Positions 8,557 to 19,700 of a stretch of 37,345 nt of DNA are shown here, piece after piece; positions within the stretch are counted from its first letter, which is position 1, and each line of letters starts with the position of its first letter. Source of the DNA: an uncultured Pirellula sp. GTDB taxonomy: Bacteria > Planctomycetota > Planctomycetia > Pirellulales > Pirellulaceae. The stretch lies in contig CAIYZV010000300.1 in the NCBI GenBank assembly GCA_903930765.1, forward strand, positions 1 through 37,345. The letters run 5' to 3'. Made by a program: the position numbers and the translations under genes. The notes below the pieces were generated by a model. That model saw only the letters and a program-made list of their open reading frames with translations, did not search any database and was not told the origin of the DNA.

Positions 8557-9477
8557 TCATAGCGGCATGAATTGAGCGAGATATCGGTAGCTCTGCGAAA
8601 GTGCTGCAATGCGATGGTCGAGGCTCTTTTCGTAGGCGCGATCTTCGACTTCGACACAAACGGGCCCCGTGTAGCCGGCATCCCCAAGCACCGAAAAGAA
8701 GTTGCCCCAATCGATATCCCCAAGTCCCGGGAGTTTGGGAAAGTGGTACAGGTTTGGATGGGCAAAAATTCCGTGCTCGTCGAGAAGATGCTGATCGACT
8801 CGGACATCTTTCGCGTGAACGTGAAAAATGCGATCGATGAAATCGCGGATGGGCTTGAGGTAGTCCATGTGCTGGAACACCATATGCGATGGGTCGTAGT
8901 TGAGCCCCAAATTTGGACTCGCCAAATCCGAGAATAAACGGCGCCATAGGACCGGTGACGTGGCGAGGTTCTTACCGCCGGGCCACTCGTCCGCTGTAAA
9001 AAACATCGGGCAGTTTTCGATGCCGATCTGCACACCGAACTTTTCGGCTAAATCGACAATCGGCTTCCACGTCCGCAGCATGCGTGGCCAGTTATCGTCG
9101 ACACTCTTGGTGTGATCGCGGCCGATGAATGTATTGACCCGGTGGATCCCTAACCTCGGAGCCGCCGAAATGACTTTTTTCAGATGTTCCACATTCCGTT
9201 CAGCTTCTTCTTCGGAATGGGACAAGCAATTCGGATAGTACCCCAATCCGCTGATGGCGACGCCGTTTTCGTTGAGTGACGCTCGAACCGATTCGATTTC
9301 ATCATCGCTCAGATCGGCAACATCCAAGTGGGTCACTCCCGCATAGCGTCGGTCCGCTTTGCTCGGAGGCCAGCACATGATCTCAACGCACGAGTATCCG
9401 ATATCACCTGCGAGCGAGACAACCTCGTCCAAGGTCAACTCGGGGACGATGGCGCTGACAAACCCCAATTGCATCAT
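8557..9477 (-). CDS. sugar phosphate isomerase/epimerase family TIM-barrel protein
   Basis: A 306-residue protein of the AP endonuclease 2 / xylose isomerase-like TIM-barrel superfamily. Candidate metal ligands appear in the expected order: Glu in GIENC, Asp and His in YDPSHM, His in HVHAKD and Glu in CVEVED. The N-terminus [18 protein letters not shown] with [11 protein letters not shown] is the first beta-alpha unit. The substrate is not predictable; relatives isomerise keto-sugars or act in inositol-type catabolism. Two adjacent ATGs (9477, 9474) are possible starts, following a weak AGG. The gene begins only 6 nt after the sucB stop, so translational coupling with the 2-oxoglutarate dehydrogenase E2 is likely, an odd pairing of functions. 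Confidence 0.88.
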   Translation of the reverse strand: MMQLGFVSAIVPELTLDEVVSLAGDIGYSCVEIMCWPPSKADRRYAGVTHLDVADLSDDEIESVRASLNENGVAISGLGYYPNCLSHSEEEAERNVEHLKKVISAAPRLGIHRVNTFIGRDHTKSVDDNWPRMLRTWKPIVDLAEKFGVQIGIENCPMFFTADEWPGGKNLATSPVLWRRLFSDLASPNLGLNYDPSHMVFQHMDYLKPIRDFIDRIFHVHAKDVRVDQHLLDEHGIFAHPNLYHFPKLPGLGDIDWGNFFSVLGDAGYTGPVCVEVEDRAYEKSLDHRIAALSQSYRYLAQFMPL

Positions 9478-9483
9478 AGGAAC

Positions 9484-10785
9484 CTATATTTCCAAGAACA
9501 AACGTGAAGGATCTTCGATCACTTCCTTGATCGTCTTTAGGAAAGAGACGGCCTCCCGGCCATCGATGATGCGATGATCGTACGTCAAAGCGACGTACAT
9601 CATCGGGCGAATGACCACTTGGCCATTGAGCGCAATGGGACGTTCTTGGATCGCGTGCAAGCCAAGGATTCCGCTTTGAGGTGGATTGACGATCGGAGTC
9701 GACAGCAGCGAACCGTAGATCCCGCCGTTGCTGATCGTGAAGGTCCCACCCTCCAAGTCTTCCGGCATGAGCTTGTTGGCCATGGCTCGAGTGGCGTATT
9801 CAGCGATGGTTCGCTCGATGTCCGCGAAACTCATTCGCTCGACGTTTCGCAAAACAGGCACCACCAATCCCTTGCCACCACCGATCGCGATCCCGATGTC
9901 GTAGTAGTGGCGATAGACCACATTGTTTCCACGAACCTCTGCGTTCACCGAAGGATATCGCTTGAGTGCCTCACACGCAGCCTTCGCAAAGAACGACATG
10001 AAGCCCAATTTGACGCCATGCTTTTCATTGAAGGCATCCCGGTACTTGTTTCTCAATTGCATGACCGGTTGCATGTCGATCTCGTTGAATGTCGTCAGCA
10101 AAGCCGCATTGTGTTGTGCTTGTACCAAACGCGTAGCAATTGTCCGACGAATCATGCTCATCGGCTTGATTTCTTCGCTCCGATTCGGTGTCCCTTGCTG
10201 CAACCCCATGTTGCTCGGACTCACGGTGGTCGTCGCGATTGCAGTCGGCACAAGCCGCGACGCAGGTTCGAGCGTGCCGCTGGTCGCTGCAGGTTTTGCG
10301 ATGGGCGAGGCAGGAACTGGGGCGCTAGAGGCCGCCCGGGCCACATCTTCCTTGAGCACGCGCCCACCAGGCCCCGTCGCCGTTACCTCGTTGAGAGGTA
10401 CGTTCTGATCTTCCATCATCCTCTTCGCAGAGGGCATCACACGAGGCGAGCCCTCCGCCGGTGCGGTCGCCGCGGGTGCGGAAACCGAAGCGGTCGGTGC
10501 CGGTGAGCCAGCTGGTCCCGTGGCACCGGTCGATGCCGCAGCCCCCTTGGCCGATGGCTGAAATTCAGCGATCACTTCTCCAACCGTTGCGAACTGATCG
10601 TTCGGCTTGAGGATCTTGACCAAGTACCCATCCACCGGCGCGGATACTTGAACCGATGCCTTTTCCGTTTCGAGATCGACCAAGTCGGTTCCGGCGGAGA
10701 CCCAGTCTCCTTCCTTTTTGAGCCATTGGCTGATCTGGACTTCGGAAATACTTTCGCCGACGGCTGGAACAACAATTTCGGTCAT
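9484..10785 (-). CDS. sucB: dihydrolipoyllysine succinyltransferase, E2 of 2-oxoglutarate dehydrogenase
   Basis: A 433-residue protein with the three E2 parts. The lipoyl domain (residues about 2-77) has the lipoylated Lys in DLETEKASV and begins with PAVGES. An Ala/Pro-rich linker leads to the E1/E3-binding domain around [14 protein letters not shown]...[11 protein letters not shown]. The catalytic acyltransferase core starts near [15 protein letters not shown] and ends with [22 protein letters not shown], with the His and Asp of HRxxDG. The VPAVGES start and core sequence favour the succinyl type over acetyl type. It would act in the TCA cycle; E1 and E3 genes are not in the window. No Shine-Dalgarno is visible before ATG 10785. 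It is divergent from the aldo/keto reductase gene. Confidence 0.94.
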   Translation of the reverse strand: MTEIVVPAVGESISEVQISQWLKKEGDWVSAGTDLVDLETEKASVQVSAPVDGYLVKILKPNDQFATVGEVIAEFQPSAKGAAASTGATGPAGSPAPTASVSAPAATAPAEGSPRVMPSAKRMMEDQNVPLNEVTATGPGGRVLKEDVARAASSAPVPASPIAKPAATSGTLEPASRLVPTAIATTTVSPSNMGLQQGTPNRSEEIKPMSMIRRTIATRLVQAQHNAALLTTFNEIDMQPVMQLRNKYRDAFNEKHGVKLGFMSFFAKAACEALKRYPSVNAEVRGNNVVYRHYYDIGIAIGGGKGLVVPVLRNVERMSFADIERTIAEYATRAMANKLMPEDLEGGTFTISNGGIYGSLLSTPIVNPPQSGILGLHAIQERPIALNGQVVIRPMMYVALTYDHRIIDGREAVSFLKTIKEVIEDPSRLFLEI

Positions 10786-11076
10786 GGGACACTGAGGTTT
10801 TCGCGGAAGACTTTTCAGGGACGGGTACCTTCAGAATCATATCCCAAAGCCGCAAACCCTCCAACAGGCCCACCACACACTTCGAATCGAGACTACCACT
10901 CGATTTTCAACATTTGCGTACTACTTCCCTCGCAATCGTCACACTTTCCGGACCCAATCCAGCCCGCACCGAATCCCTTTGGGCTTTATCCCGTTAGACG
11001 CTGCTCCATTCAGCAATCCTTGAATGCAGCGTTCTCCCAGCATTCCCGCGACAAACGCCTTGAAACCGCCAAACCC

Positions 11077-12129
11077 GTGAAACCAACCTTGACCACCCAA
11101 TCCCAAATCCATGCCTCTCCGCTGCCACCCCCTCGCGTTCGACTTGGAAAATCCGACTTGATGGTAAGCCCCTTGGGATTGGGAACGTGGCCCATGGCTG
11201 GATTGACCACCCTCGGCGTCGACGACGAACAGTCCGTCCTTACCATCCGACGGGCCATCGAGTTAGGGATCAACTTCATCGACACCGCGTACTCGTACGG
11301 GATCGACGGACGAAGCGACCGGGTTCTCGCAAAAGCGATCGCAGGTGGCTTAAAGCCGCGTACAGCGACAACCGACGATCACGGGCAGTTCCATGCGACG
11401 GTGATCGCGAGCAAGGTCGGTGCCAGTTTGGACGCGCATGGCAAATGGCAAAACGATGCTCGCCCGGATCGGATGATCACCCAAGCCCGCGAAATCCTGG
11501 AGCGACTTGAACTGGACCGCGTCGATCTCATGTACCTGCACGCCCCCGACCCTCTGGTCCCTATCGAGGAATCTGCCGATGCGCTTCGCGAGATCCAGGA
11601 CCGAGGCTGGGCGCGTTGGCTCGGAGTAAGCAATGTCTCCACTTCCCAAGCCGAAACGCTTTTTGCTCGATGCCCGTTCGTCGCAATCCAGACCCATTTC
11701 AACATGCTTCAGCCGCAAAGCGTCCAGCAACTTCGTAACTTCTGCCGGGCAAATACGGTCTCGATCGTCACCTATTGGGCTCTGATGAAGGGCATTCTTG
11801 CAGGGGCAATGCCCCGCGAACACCGTTTCGACCCCGCCGACCGGAGGCTCAACTACCCCATTTACCACGGCGAGAAATGGGAACTGGCGCAACAATTTCT
11901 CGATGAACTCCGCCGAATCGCAGCCGAGCAGAAGGTAAGTGTTGCCCAACTAGTACTCGCCTGGAACATCGCCCAGCCAGGGATCGATGTCACTTTGGTC
12001 GGGGCCAAGCGTCCGGTGCAGATCGAAGAAACCGCCGTCGCCATGAATTTTCACCTTTCGCCCGCGACGGAACAGGAAATCTCGGCTTTGGCCAGACGAT
12101 TCGCCTCTGCCACCGAATGGACCCGATGA
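11077..12129 (+). CDS. aldo/keto reductase
   Basis: An NAD(P)H-dependent oxidoreductase of the AKR fold, about 350 residues. Catalytic tetrad positions are visible: Asp and Tyr in FIDTAYSYG, Lys in IASKVG and His in YLHAPD. The N-terminus VRLGKSDLMVSPLGLGTWPM and the C-terminal LVGAKRP (NADP-binding) also fit. The substrate is unknown. There is no in-frame ATG between the sucB start and the first motif, so the start is uncertain: GTG at 11077 is chosen, with TTG at 11089 possible. An ATG at 11111 is out of frame by one base just before a CCCCC run (11129-11133 area). The 291 bp between it and sucB should hold both promoters, but I see no clear -35/-10. Confidence 0.88.
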   Translation: MKPTLTTQSQIHASPLPPPRVRLGKSDLMVSPLGLGTWPMAGLTTLGVDDEQSVLTIRRAIELGINFIDTAYSYGIDGRSDRVLAKAIAGGLKPRTATTDDHGQFHATVIASKVGASLDAHGKWQNDARPDRMITQAREILERLELDRVDLMYLHAPDPLVPIEESADALREIQDRGWARWLGVSNVSTSQAETLFARCPFVAIQTHFNMLQPQSVQQLRNFCRANTVSIVTYWALMKGILAGAMPREHRFDPADRRLNYPIYHGEKWELAQQFLDELRRIAAEQKVSVAQLVLAWNIAQPGIDVTLVGAKRPVQIEETAVAMNFHLSPATEQEISALARRFASATEWTR

Positions 12130-12330
12130 TTCGGACACGACCTTATGCTTCCCCATCTCTAGGAAACGCAAGGAGTTACGTCCACACCGCCCGCAGCGGA
12201 CGACCGCGTCTAAGCTACTAGAGTGCCATTTTGGTATTAATTTCCAAAAATCCCCCCATTTTCCATCCAACTGGCCTTTCTGGGGCGCGCGACCTCGCTA
12301 CACTATGCGTCGTGGATGAGGGCAAAGCTC

Positions 12331-12355
12331 TGTAGTTTGTCGTAGGACAACTGCA
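12331..12355 (+). promoter_or_regulatory. possible RNA hairpin in the rpoB leader
   Basis: TGTAGTTTGTC (12331-12341) pairs with GACAACTGCA (12346-12355) across a GTAG loop, with one bulged T and one G-U pair. It lies about 460 nt before the rpoB ATG. No T-run follows, so it is not a typical intrinsic terminator. It could be chance. Confidence 0.3.
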
Positions 12356-12542
12356 TTTGTTTGCGTTGCTCGCTCTTTCTTTGGCCTTTTGGGGGACGTG
12401 CTTTGGACCGTTTTTTCGCCGTTCATTGTCTCTCAACCGTCTCTGTTCGTCGGCAATTCACCCCATGGCTTCCATCCGTGGTTGGGCATTGCCAAACCCC
12501 AAAGAGCAACGCCCTGAAACGCTTTACCTGGCCACCCTGCAC

Positions 12543-12596
12543 CACGGAATTTCAGTGCACCTCGGAATCTCAGTTCGCGGTAGGGTTTCAGTACTC
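12543..12596. repeat. three degenerate 18-bp direct repeats in the rpoB leader
   Basis: Units at 12543-12560, 12561-12578 and 12579-12596 share the core GGAATTTCAGT, GGAATCTCAGT and AGGGTTTCAGT at an 18-bp period. The divergence between units suggests an older array than the perfect duplications elsewhere in the window. Confidence 0.55.
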
Positions 12597-12813
12597 ATCG
12601 CGATCCAAGTTCTCCTTGGGCAGGCCGATCGATTTTTCGGGGCACTCCAGTCCGTTTCCCCACGATCCGACGTCTGCCGAACCGGTGCTCAAGGCTCGAG
12701 GGACGAATTGATGATGTCGCCGTTGATTCGGCTTTCTAATCAATCTGCTCCCATCGAGTCTACCCAATCCATCATTCTCAATCCGCGTCACTTTTAACCA
12801 GCGTTAGTCTCCC

Positions 12814-15800
12814 ATGGCAACATCCTCAAAGCGACGACTTCAAACTAGCCAAACGCGTGTTTTCGGGTCTGGCCGCAGTCAATTTCCGATCCCGAATTTG
12901 ACCGCGCTTCAAACTGCATCCTACGAAGCCTTCCTTCAGGAAGACATTCCTTCGGACAAGCGAAAGAACCAAGGGCTCGAAGCTGTGTTCCGGGAAATTT
13001 TCCCAATCAGCAGCTACGACAGCACAGTTTCGCTCGAGTACCTGCGGTTTGAGTTGGGCAAGCCCCGATACACTCCCGAAGAGTGCCGACAACTCCGTTT
13101 GACCTATGGCAAGCCGCTCAAGGTTTGGCTGCGGCTCAACCGCGAGCAGCCACTTGAGGAAGAAGTGTACCTCGGTGATATTCCTGTGATGCTCGGGGGT
13201 GGTGAGTTCATCATCAACGGTGCGGAGCGGGTTGTGGTCAGCCAGTTGCACCGATCGCCCGGAGTGGATTTCGTCGAGGAATCCGAAGGCACATCCGATC
13301 GCAAACTTCCATCCTGCCGCGTGATTCCTGAGCGTGGTAGCTGGATTGAAATCAACGTCACGAAGAAAGACTCGTTGTCGGTTCGGATCGATCAGTCGGG
13401 CAAGTTTTCAGTCGTCACTTTGTTGCGAGCGATGTCGCCCAAACTCAGTACCGACACCGATTTGCTGAGCGCCTTCTACGAGATCAAAACCGAAAAGATC
13501 ACGGATGGGCGCAGCATCATCAAGGTTGAGAACAAGATTGCGTGCGACGATGTTGTCTTTCCACCCGAGCATGAGCGGGCGGGTGAGATCGTTATCGAAG
13601 CTGGTCAGAAGATCAGCAAAGCGGTCGCAGAGACCATTTGCACCTGCGGTGTGAAGTCGGTCGAAGTGATGGAGGCTCCCAAGTTTCCTTACATTCTCAA
13701 CTCGATGGCGGAAGACAACACCAGCAGCCACGAAGAAGCGCTGCTGCGGATTTACCAACGGCTTCGACCGGGCAATCCGCCAGCCTTGGAAAAGGCCCGG
13801 TTGCTCTTCCACGAGAAGTTCTTCGACATCAATCGCTATCGATTGGGTCGAGTCGGTCGATTCCGCGTCAACCGAAAATTGGCGTTGAATGTTCCCGAAG
13901 ATGAGATGGCGCTTCGCCCAGAAGACTTGATGGCTTCAATCCGTTACTTGATCAACTTGTTCGACACCGAGACCGATGCTCGATTCGACGACATCGACCA
14001 CTTGGGCAATCGCCGGCTGCGAACGATCGACGAACTCGCGTGCGAGGAACTCCGCAAAGGCTTCCTTAAGTTGCGACGTACGGTCCAAGAGCGAATGAGT
14101 TTGAAGGAAGTCGAAGACATGACGCCGCGGTCGTTGGTCAACCCAAAGAGCATCAGCGCTGCCATCGAGTATTTCTTTGGTCGCGGGGAGCTTTCACAGG
14201 TCGTCGACCAAACCAATCCACTTTCCCAGTTGACCCACGAACGCAGGTTATCGGCTCTCGGACCAGGTGGTTTGAACCGAAAGCGTGCGGGTTTCGAAGT
14301 CCGGGACGTGCACATTTCTCACTACGGCCGTATCTGCCCGATTGAGACTCCTGAAGGTACCAACATCGGACTGATCAGCTCCCTGTCGATCTATGCAGGA
14401 GTCGATGAGTATGGGTTCTTGGTAACACCTTATCGCAAGGTTCTAGGGGGCGTGGTCAGCGATGAAGTCCTGTGGCTTCGCGCTGATGAAGAGTCCGATG
14501 CATACATCGCGCCCGCCGACTTGGCGGTGAAAGACTCCGCCCTCGTTCCAGGCCCGGGCTTGATCGCTCGCCACCGAAGCGACTTTGAAATCGTTGCACC
14601 GGAAGTCGTCCAGTACATGGACATTTCGCCTTGCCAAATGATCGGGGTCTCTGCAGGCCTGATTCCGTTCTTGGAGCATGACGACGCGAACCGTGCACTG
14701 ATGGGTTCCAACATGCAACGGCAAGCCGTTCCGCTGTTGGTCGCGGAACCACCGATCGTCGGCACCGGTCTCGAAAAAGAAGTCGCTGCCAACAGCTCCA
14801 TGGTGGTTCGCGCTCGACGCGCCGGCAAGGTTACCTTTGTCGATGCCACTCGAATCGAAATCGGCAACGATGTTTATCATCTGAAGAAGTACCAAGGGCT
14901 CAACGAGCGAACGTGCCTCAACCAACGTCCGATCATCAATATCGGGGATAAAGTAGAAAAAGGTCAGATCATCGCCGATGGTGCTTCGACGCACCTCGGA
15001 GAATTGGCTCTCGGTCGCAACGTCCTTGTAGGCTTCATGTCGTTCGACGGGTTCAACTACGAAGACGCGATCATCATCAGCGAAGAGTTGGTCAAGCAAG
15101 ACGTCTACACTTCGATCCACATCGAAGAGTTTGACGTCGAAATCCGCGAAACCAAACTCGGACGGGAAGAGTTCACGCGAGACATTCCAAACGTCAGCGA
15201 AAAAGCACTTCGCAATTTGGATGAGTCGGGCATCGTCAATGTCGGTACCTATGTTCGACCTGGGGATATCCTCGTGGGCAAGGTTTCGCCAAAGAGCAAG
15301 ACCGAACTCACGCCAGAAGAAAAACTGCTCCATGCGATTTTCGGACGGGCTGGTGAGGACGTTAAGAACGATTCCCTCGAAGTCAGCTCGGGCGTCGAAG
15401 GGATCGTCATCGATACCCAGAAGTTCTCGCGCCGCATGAGCCTCTCCGAAGAAGAGCGAAAGAACTTTGAACGGGATCTCAAGCAAGTTGAAACGGAAGG
15501 GAACAAGGAAATCTCGAATGCTTTCGCAGCGTTCGCAGAGGAACTGGAGAAAGCCATCGGTGGGAAACTCACCGATGAAGACGGGACGCCGTTGACCGGT
15601 GGCCAAGACCCCAAGTACATCGCCGAAAAGGCGCAAACCTTCAACTTGTCGAGGTTGTTGAACCGGCTCGACGCAGGACTCCACGCCGAAGTAAAGAAGG
15701 TTTACAAGAACCTTTGGCCTTCGGTCGAAGAATCGCTCGATATCCGAGATCGTCAACTCAACAGCATGAAGCGCGGGGATGAGCTCCGAAGCGGTGTGCT

Positions 15801-16533
15801 GCAAATGGTCAAGGTTTACATTGCGACGAAACGGGTGATCAGCGTCGGCGACAAGATGGCAGGTCGGCACGGCAACAAGGGGGTTATCTCCAAGATCCTG
15901 CCGGTCGAAGACATGCCGTTCTTACCCGATGGAACACCCATCCAAATCATGCTCAATCCGCTGGGGGTTCCTAGCCGGATGAACGTCGGTCAGATTCTCG
16001 AAACGCACTTGGGATGGGCAGGAGCCGCCTCTGGCTTCCAAGCCATCACGCCTGTGTTCGATGGTGCAACCGAAACGGACATCAACGATGCTCTCGAAGC
16101 AGCAGGATTGCCACGGCACGGCAAGATCCGACTGTACGACGGTCGGACCGGTGAGCGGATGGAACAGGAAACCACGGTCGGTTACATCTATATGCTCAAA
16201 CTGCACCACCTCGTCGACGACAAAGTCCACGCACGGAGCACAGGACCATACTCTCTCATCACCCAGCAACCACTCGGCGGCAAGGCACGCTTCGGTGGAC
16301 AACGCTTCGGGGAAATGGAAGTCTGGGCGCTCGAAGCGTACGGGGCAGCATACATCCTTCAAGAACTGCTCACCGTCAAGAGCGATGACGTCGAAGGCCG
16401 AACGAAGATTTACGAATCGATGGTCAAGGGAGAAAACACCCTCGAAGCTGGTACGCCCGCGAGCTTTGATGTGTTGACCAACGAGATCCGAGGTCTCGGC
16501 CTCAATATGCGATTGGAAAAACGTCGCTTGTAA
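12814..16533 (+). CDS. rpoB: DNA-directed RNA polymerase subunit beta
   Basis: A 1239-residue beta subunit of RNA polymerase. The rifampicin-pocket segment reads [20 protein letters not shown], retaining the residues equivalent to E. coli D516, H526 and S531, so no classical rifampicin-resistance substitution is seen; E. coli F514/M515 are Val-Val here. Other conserved blocks are [22 protein letters not shown]-like [38 protein letters not shown] and the C-terminal [18 protein letters not shown]. Length is slightly shorter than E. coli (1342), consistent with lacking some lineage-specific insertions. The ATG at 12814 has no visible Shine-Dalgarno. rpoC follows after 185 bp, a wide gap for these genes, containing a 19-bp duplication. 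Confidence 0.98.
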   Translation: MATSSKRRLQTSQTRVFGSGRSQFPIPNLTALQTASYEAFLQEDIPSDKRKNQGLEAVFREIFPISSYDSTVSLEYLRFELGKPRYTPEECRQLRLTYGKPLKVWLRLNREQPLEEEVYLGDIPVMLGGGEFIINGAERVVVSQLHRSPGVDFVEESEGTSDRKLPSCRVIPERGSWIEINVTKKDSLSVRIDQSGKFSVVTLLRAMSPKLSTDTDLLSAFYEIKTEKITDGRSIIKVENKIACDDVVFPPEHERAGEIVIEAGQKISKAVAETICTCGVKSVEVMEAPKFPYILNSMAEDNTSSHEEALLRIYQRLRPGNPPALEKARLLFHEKFFDINRYRLGRVGRFRVNRKLALNVPEDEMALRPEDLMASIRYLINLFDTETDARFDDIDHLGNRRLRTIDELACEELRKGFLKLRRTVQERMSLKEVEDMTPRSLVNPKSISAAIEYFFGRGELSQVVDQTNPLSQLTHERRLSALGPGGLNRKRAGFEVRDVHISHYGRICPIETPEGTNIGLISSLSIYAGVDEYGFLVTPYRKVLGGVVSDEVLWLRADEESDAYIAPADLAVKDSALVPGPGLIARHRSDFEIVAPEVVQYMDISPCQMIGVSAGLIPFLEHDDANRALMGSNMQRQAVPLLVAEPPIVGTGLEKEVAANSSMVVRARRAGKVTFVDATRIEIGNDVYHLKKYQGLNERTCLNQRPIINIGDKVEKGQIIADGASTHLGELALGRNVLVGFMSFDGFNYEDAIIISEELVKQDVYTSIHIEEFDVEIRETKLGREEFTRDIPNVSEKALRNLDESGIVNVGTYVRPGDILVGKVSPKSKTELTPEEKLLHAIFGRAGEDVKNDSLEVSSGVEGIVIDTQKFSRRMSLSEEERKNFERDLKQVETEGNKEISNAFAAFAEELEKAIGGKLTDEDGTPLTGGQDPKYIAEKAQTFNLSRLLNRLDAGLHAEVKKVYKNLWPSVEESLDIRDRQLNSMKRGDELRSGVLQMVKVYIATKRVISVGDKMAGRHGNKGVISKILPVEDMPFLPDGTPIQIMLNPLGVPSRMNVGQILETHLGWAGAASGFQAITPVFDGATETDINDALEAAGLPRHGKIRLYDGRTGERMEQETTVGYIYMLKLHHLVDDKVHARSTGPYSLITQQPLGGKARFGGQRFGEMEVWALEAYGAAYILQELLTVKSDDVEGRTKIYESMVKGENTLEAGTPASFDVLTNEIRGLGLNMRLEKRRL

Positions 16534-16598
16534 GCCGCCTGTCGGCAACGAGCGAAGTGCTGCGAGAGAGCAATGGTGACTCGCAGCAACCACTCGGT

Positions 16599-16636
16599 GT
16601 TAGCCATCCGATTTTTCGTTAGCCATCCGATTTTTC
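16599..16636. repeat. perfect 19-bp tandem duplication between rpoB and rpoC
   Basis: GTTAGCCATCCGATTTTTC occurs twice head-to-tail (16599-16617, 16618-16636), 80 nt before the rpoC start. The unit resembles the 17-bp unit of the array at 25563 (AGCCGTGACTTTTTC), suggesting that both belong to one family of short intergenic repeats. No palindrome is evident. Confidence 0.9.
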
Positions 16637-16718
16637 AATGCGTTCGCGGTCTCCCGACTCCGAACGCAACCCGAAACAAGACAATTTCACTCATAGCGTT
16701 CCCAGGAGCAACTCGTAC

Positions 16719-19700
16719 ATGGCCACAGCTACCGAAGCCACCTACGATCGCGTAAACGATTACACCTCCGTCAAGATCTCCCTTGCTCGACCACAGGACA
16801 TCCGTTCGTGGTCGTTTGGCGAGGTTAAGAAACCAGAAACCATCAACTACCGTACGTACCGCCCCGAAAAGGATGGACTCTTCTGCGAACGTATTTTTGG
16901 CCCTGAAAAGGACTGGGAGTGCGCTTGCGGCAAGTACCGCGGGATGAAGTACAAGGGGATGATTTGCGATCGTTGCGGTGTGAAGGTGACTCACTCGCGC
17001 GTTCGCCGCAAGCGGATGGGGCACATCGAACTGGCCGCTCCCGTGGCCCACATTTGGTTCTTCAAAGCCATGCCGAGCCGACTCGGTAACTTGCTCGAAA
17101 TGAAGACCACGAGTCTTGAGAAAGTGATCTACTTCCAAGACTACGTAGTGGTCAATCCGGGCACGACCGACCTCGAAGCACAACAGCTCCTCACCGAAGA
17201 CGAGTACCGCGCAGCACGCGCCAAGTACGGCGATGCCTTCGAAGCGGACATGGGTGCCGAAGCGGTCCGAAAGCTGCTCCAAGCTCTCGATTTGGTGAAG
17301 CTATCCGAAGAACTTCGCACCGAACTCCACGAGACCAGCAGCAAGCAACGGAAGAAGGAACTGATCAACCGATTGAAGTTGGTCGAGTCGATCCGCGATA
17401 GCGAAAATCGTCCTGAATGGATGATCCTCGACGTGATCCCCGTGATCCCACCCGATCTTCGTCCTCTGGTTCTGTTGGATAGCGGCAACTTCGCGACCTC
17501 CGATTTGAACGATCTCTACCGCCGGATCATCAACCGAAACAATCGACTCCGAAAGCTGGTCGATTTGAACGCACCGGAAGTCATCATCCGCAACGAAAAA
17601 CGGATGCTTCAGCAGTCGGTCGATGCGCTGTTCGATAACGGTCGTTGCAAACGGCCTGTGCTCGGAAGCAGCAACCGGCCTCTCAAGTCCCTCACGGACA
17701 TGATCAAAGGAAAACAAGGCCGTTTCCGTGAAAACTTGCTCGGAAAACGAGTCGACTATTCGGCGAGGTCCGTCATCGTAGTCGGGCCCCGACTAAAACT
17801 CCACCAATGCGGTCTTCCCAAGAAAATCGCCTTGGAACTGTACCAACCGTTCATCATTCGCAAACTGAAGGAGCTCGGCCACGCCGACACCATCAAGTCT
17901 GCAAAGAAGATGCTGGAACGCAAGGACGAAGAGGTTTGGGATATTCTCGAACAAGCGATCCGAAATCACCCCGTCCTCCTCAACCGTGCACCGACCCTCC
18001 ACCGGATGGGTATCCAAGCCTTCGAACCAACCTTGGTCGAAGGGAACGCGATCCACTTGCACCCGCTCGTCTGCAAAGGCTTCAACGCAGACTTCGACGG
18101 TGACCAAATGGCAGTCCACTTGCCCCTGTCGATCGAAGCCCAAGTCGAAGCGCATACGCTCATGATGAGCACGCACAACATCTTCGCTCCGAGCAACGGC
18201 AAACCCATCATGAGTCCGTCGCAAGACACGGTCATGGGTTGCAACTACATCTCGATCATGTTGGCGGAACAACCCGGTGAAGGCATGATCTTCTCCTCGC
18301 CTATGGAAGCCGACTATGCGTACAGCTCGGGCAAGATCGCGCTGCACGCGAAGATCAAAGTTCGCTTGCCCAAAAACAGGAAGCTCAAGAGCGATGAGGC
18401 TGATGCCAAACTCGGTCGCGTGGTCGAAACAACCTATGGGCGAATCCTTTTCAATTCCATCCTTCCCGATGGAATGGACTTCTACAACCAATCCCTCAAG
18501 TCGAGCGATTTGGCGATGGTTATCAGCGACTGCTACCAGTTGCTCGGTCGACGCGCAACCATCAAACTGCTGGACGACATGAACCAACTCGGTTTCCGTG
18601 AATCCACCCACAGCGGTCTCTCCTTCGGTGCCGATGACCTGGTAACACCCGATTCGAAGGCCAAGCACATCGCCGAAGCGGACAAGAAGGTGATGACGTT
18701 CCAAAAGAACTACCTCAAGGGGGTTATGACCGCTCTGGAACGTTACAACCAAGTCCTCGATGCTTGGACCGCCGCTCGCGAATTGATCACCAAGGACATG
18801 CTCGCGGCGATGGAAACCGACCAGCACCGGGGTGCTTGGTACGTCAATCCGGTCTTCTTGATGGCGTCCTCCGGTGCACGGGGGGGTATCGAACAAATTC
18901 GACAACTCGCTGGTATGCGGGGGTTGATGGCAAAACCAACCGGCGAAATCATCGAAACTCCGATCAAGTCGAACTTCCGCGAAGGTCTCTCGGTTCTCGA
19001 GTACTTCAGCTCGACCCACGGTGCTCGTAAAGGTCTCGCCGACACGGCACTCAAGACGGCCGACTCGGGTTACTTGACCCGAAAACTCGCCGACGTCGCT
19101 CAAAACGTGGTTATCACCATGAACGACTGCGGAACCAAACAAGGCATCACCAAGGGTGTTATCTACCGAGGCGAAAAGGTCGAAGTCCGATTGACCGAAT
19201 CGATCACCGGGCGAGTCAGTCGACAAAACATCGTCAACTTGATCACCGCAGAGACAATTGTCGAAGAAAACCAAATGATCACCCGCATCATCGCACGCAA
19301 GATCGAAGAAATGGGATTGGAAAAAATCCAAGTCCGTTCGCCGATGACCTGCGATGCTCCGCTGGGTGTTTGCCGTACGTGCTACGGGATGGACATGAGC
19401 ACCGGCTCACTCGTCGAAGAAGGAATGGCCGTCGGTATCATCGCTGCTCAAAGTATCGGTGAACCTGGAACCCAGCTCACCATGCGTACCTTCCACATCG
19501 GTGGTGCTGCCGGTACCACCGTCGAGGAAAGCGACATCAAGTCCAAGAAGAGCGGTTTGGTCAAGTTCATCCGAATGCGGTTCGTTCGCAACGACGATGG
19601 ACACGACGTGGTTCTGACCCGTAATTGCGAAATCGCGGTCGTCGACAATCGCGGTCGCGAACTCGAACGCTATGAAGTTCCAGCCGGTGCACGGTTGCTC

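Larger units (their letters stand above)
12130..12813. other. 684-bp gene-free region upstream of rpoB
   Basis: No reading frame here looks like a protein: the longest plus-strand frame (12357-12797) has no recognisable domain or ribosome-binding site. The region holds a possible hairpin (12331-12355) and three degenerate 18-bp repeats (12543-12596). It presumably carries the rpoBC promoter and a long 5' leader. In many bacteria rpoB is preceded by rplJ-rplL; here the preceding gene is an aldo/keto reductase, so rpoBC must have its own promoter. No promoter could be assigned with confidence. Confidence 0.6.

Noticed and set aside
12357-12797. 146-residue frame in the rpoB leader with a hydrophobic start (MFALLALSLAFWG)
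   Set aside because: The start resembles a signal peptide, but there is no Shine-Dalgarno, the rest is low in structure and repeat-containing, and a second frame is equally open. Treated as non-coding leader.
14443-15870. 475-residue open frame antisense to rpoB
   Set aside because: Shadow of rpoB on the other strand, with no domain or ribosome-binding site; long antisense frames are expected in such genes.
12814-16533. Rifampicin resistance in rpoB
   Set aside because: The residues equivalent to E. coli D516, H526 and S531 are wild type. The Val-Val at 514-515 is likely lineage variation and cannot be called resistance.
17793-19331. 512-residue open frame antisense to rpoC
   Set aside because: Same reason: rpoC is certain on the plus strand, and the antisense frame has no family features.
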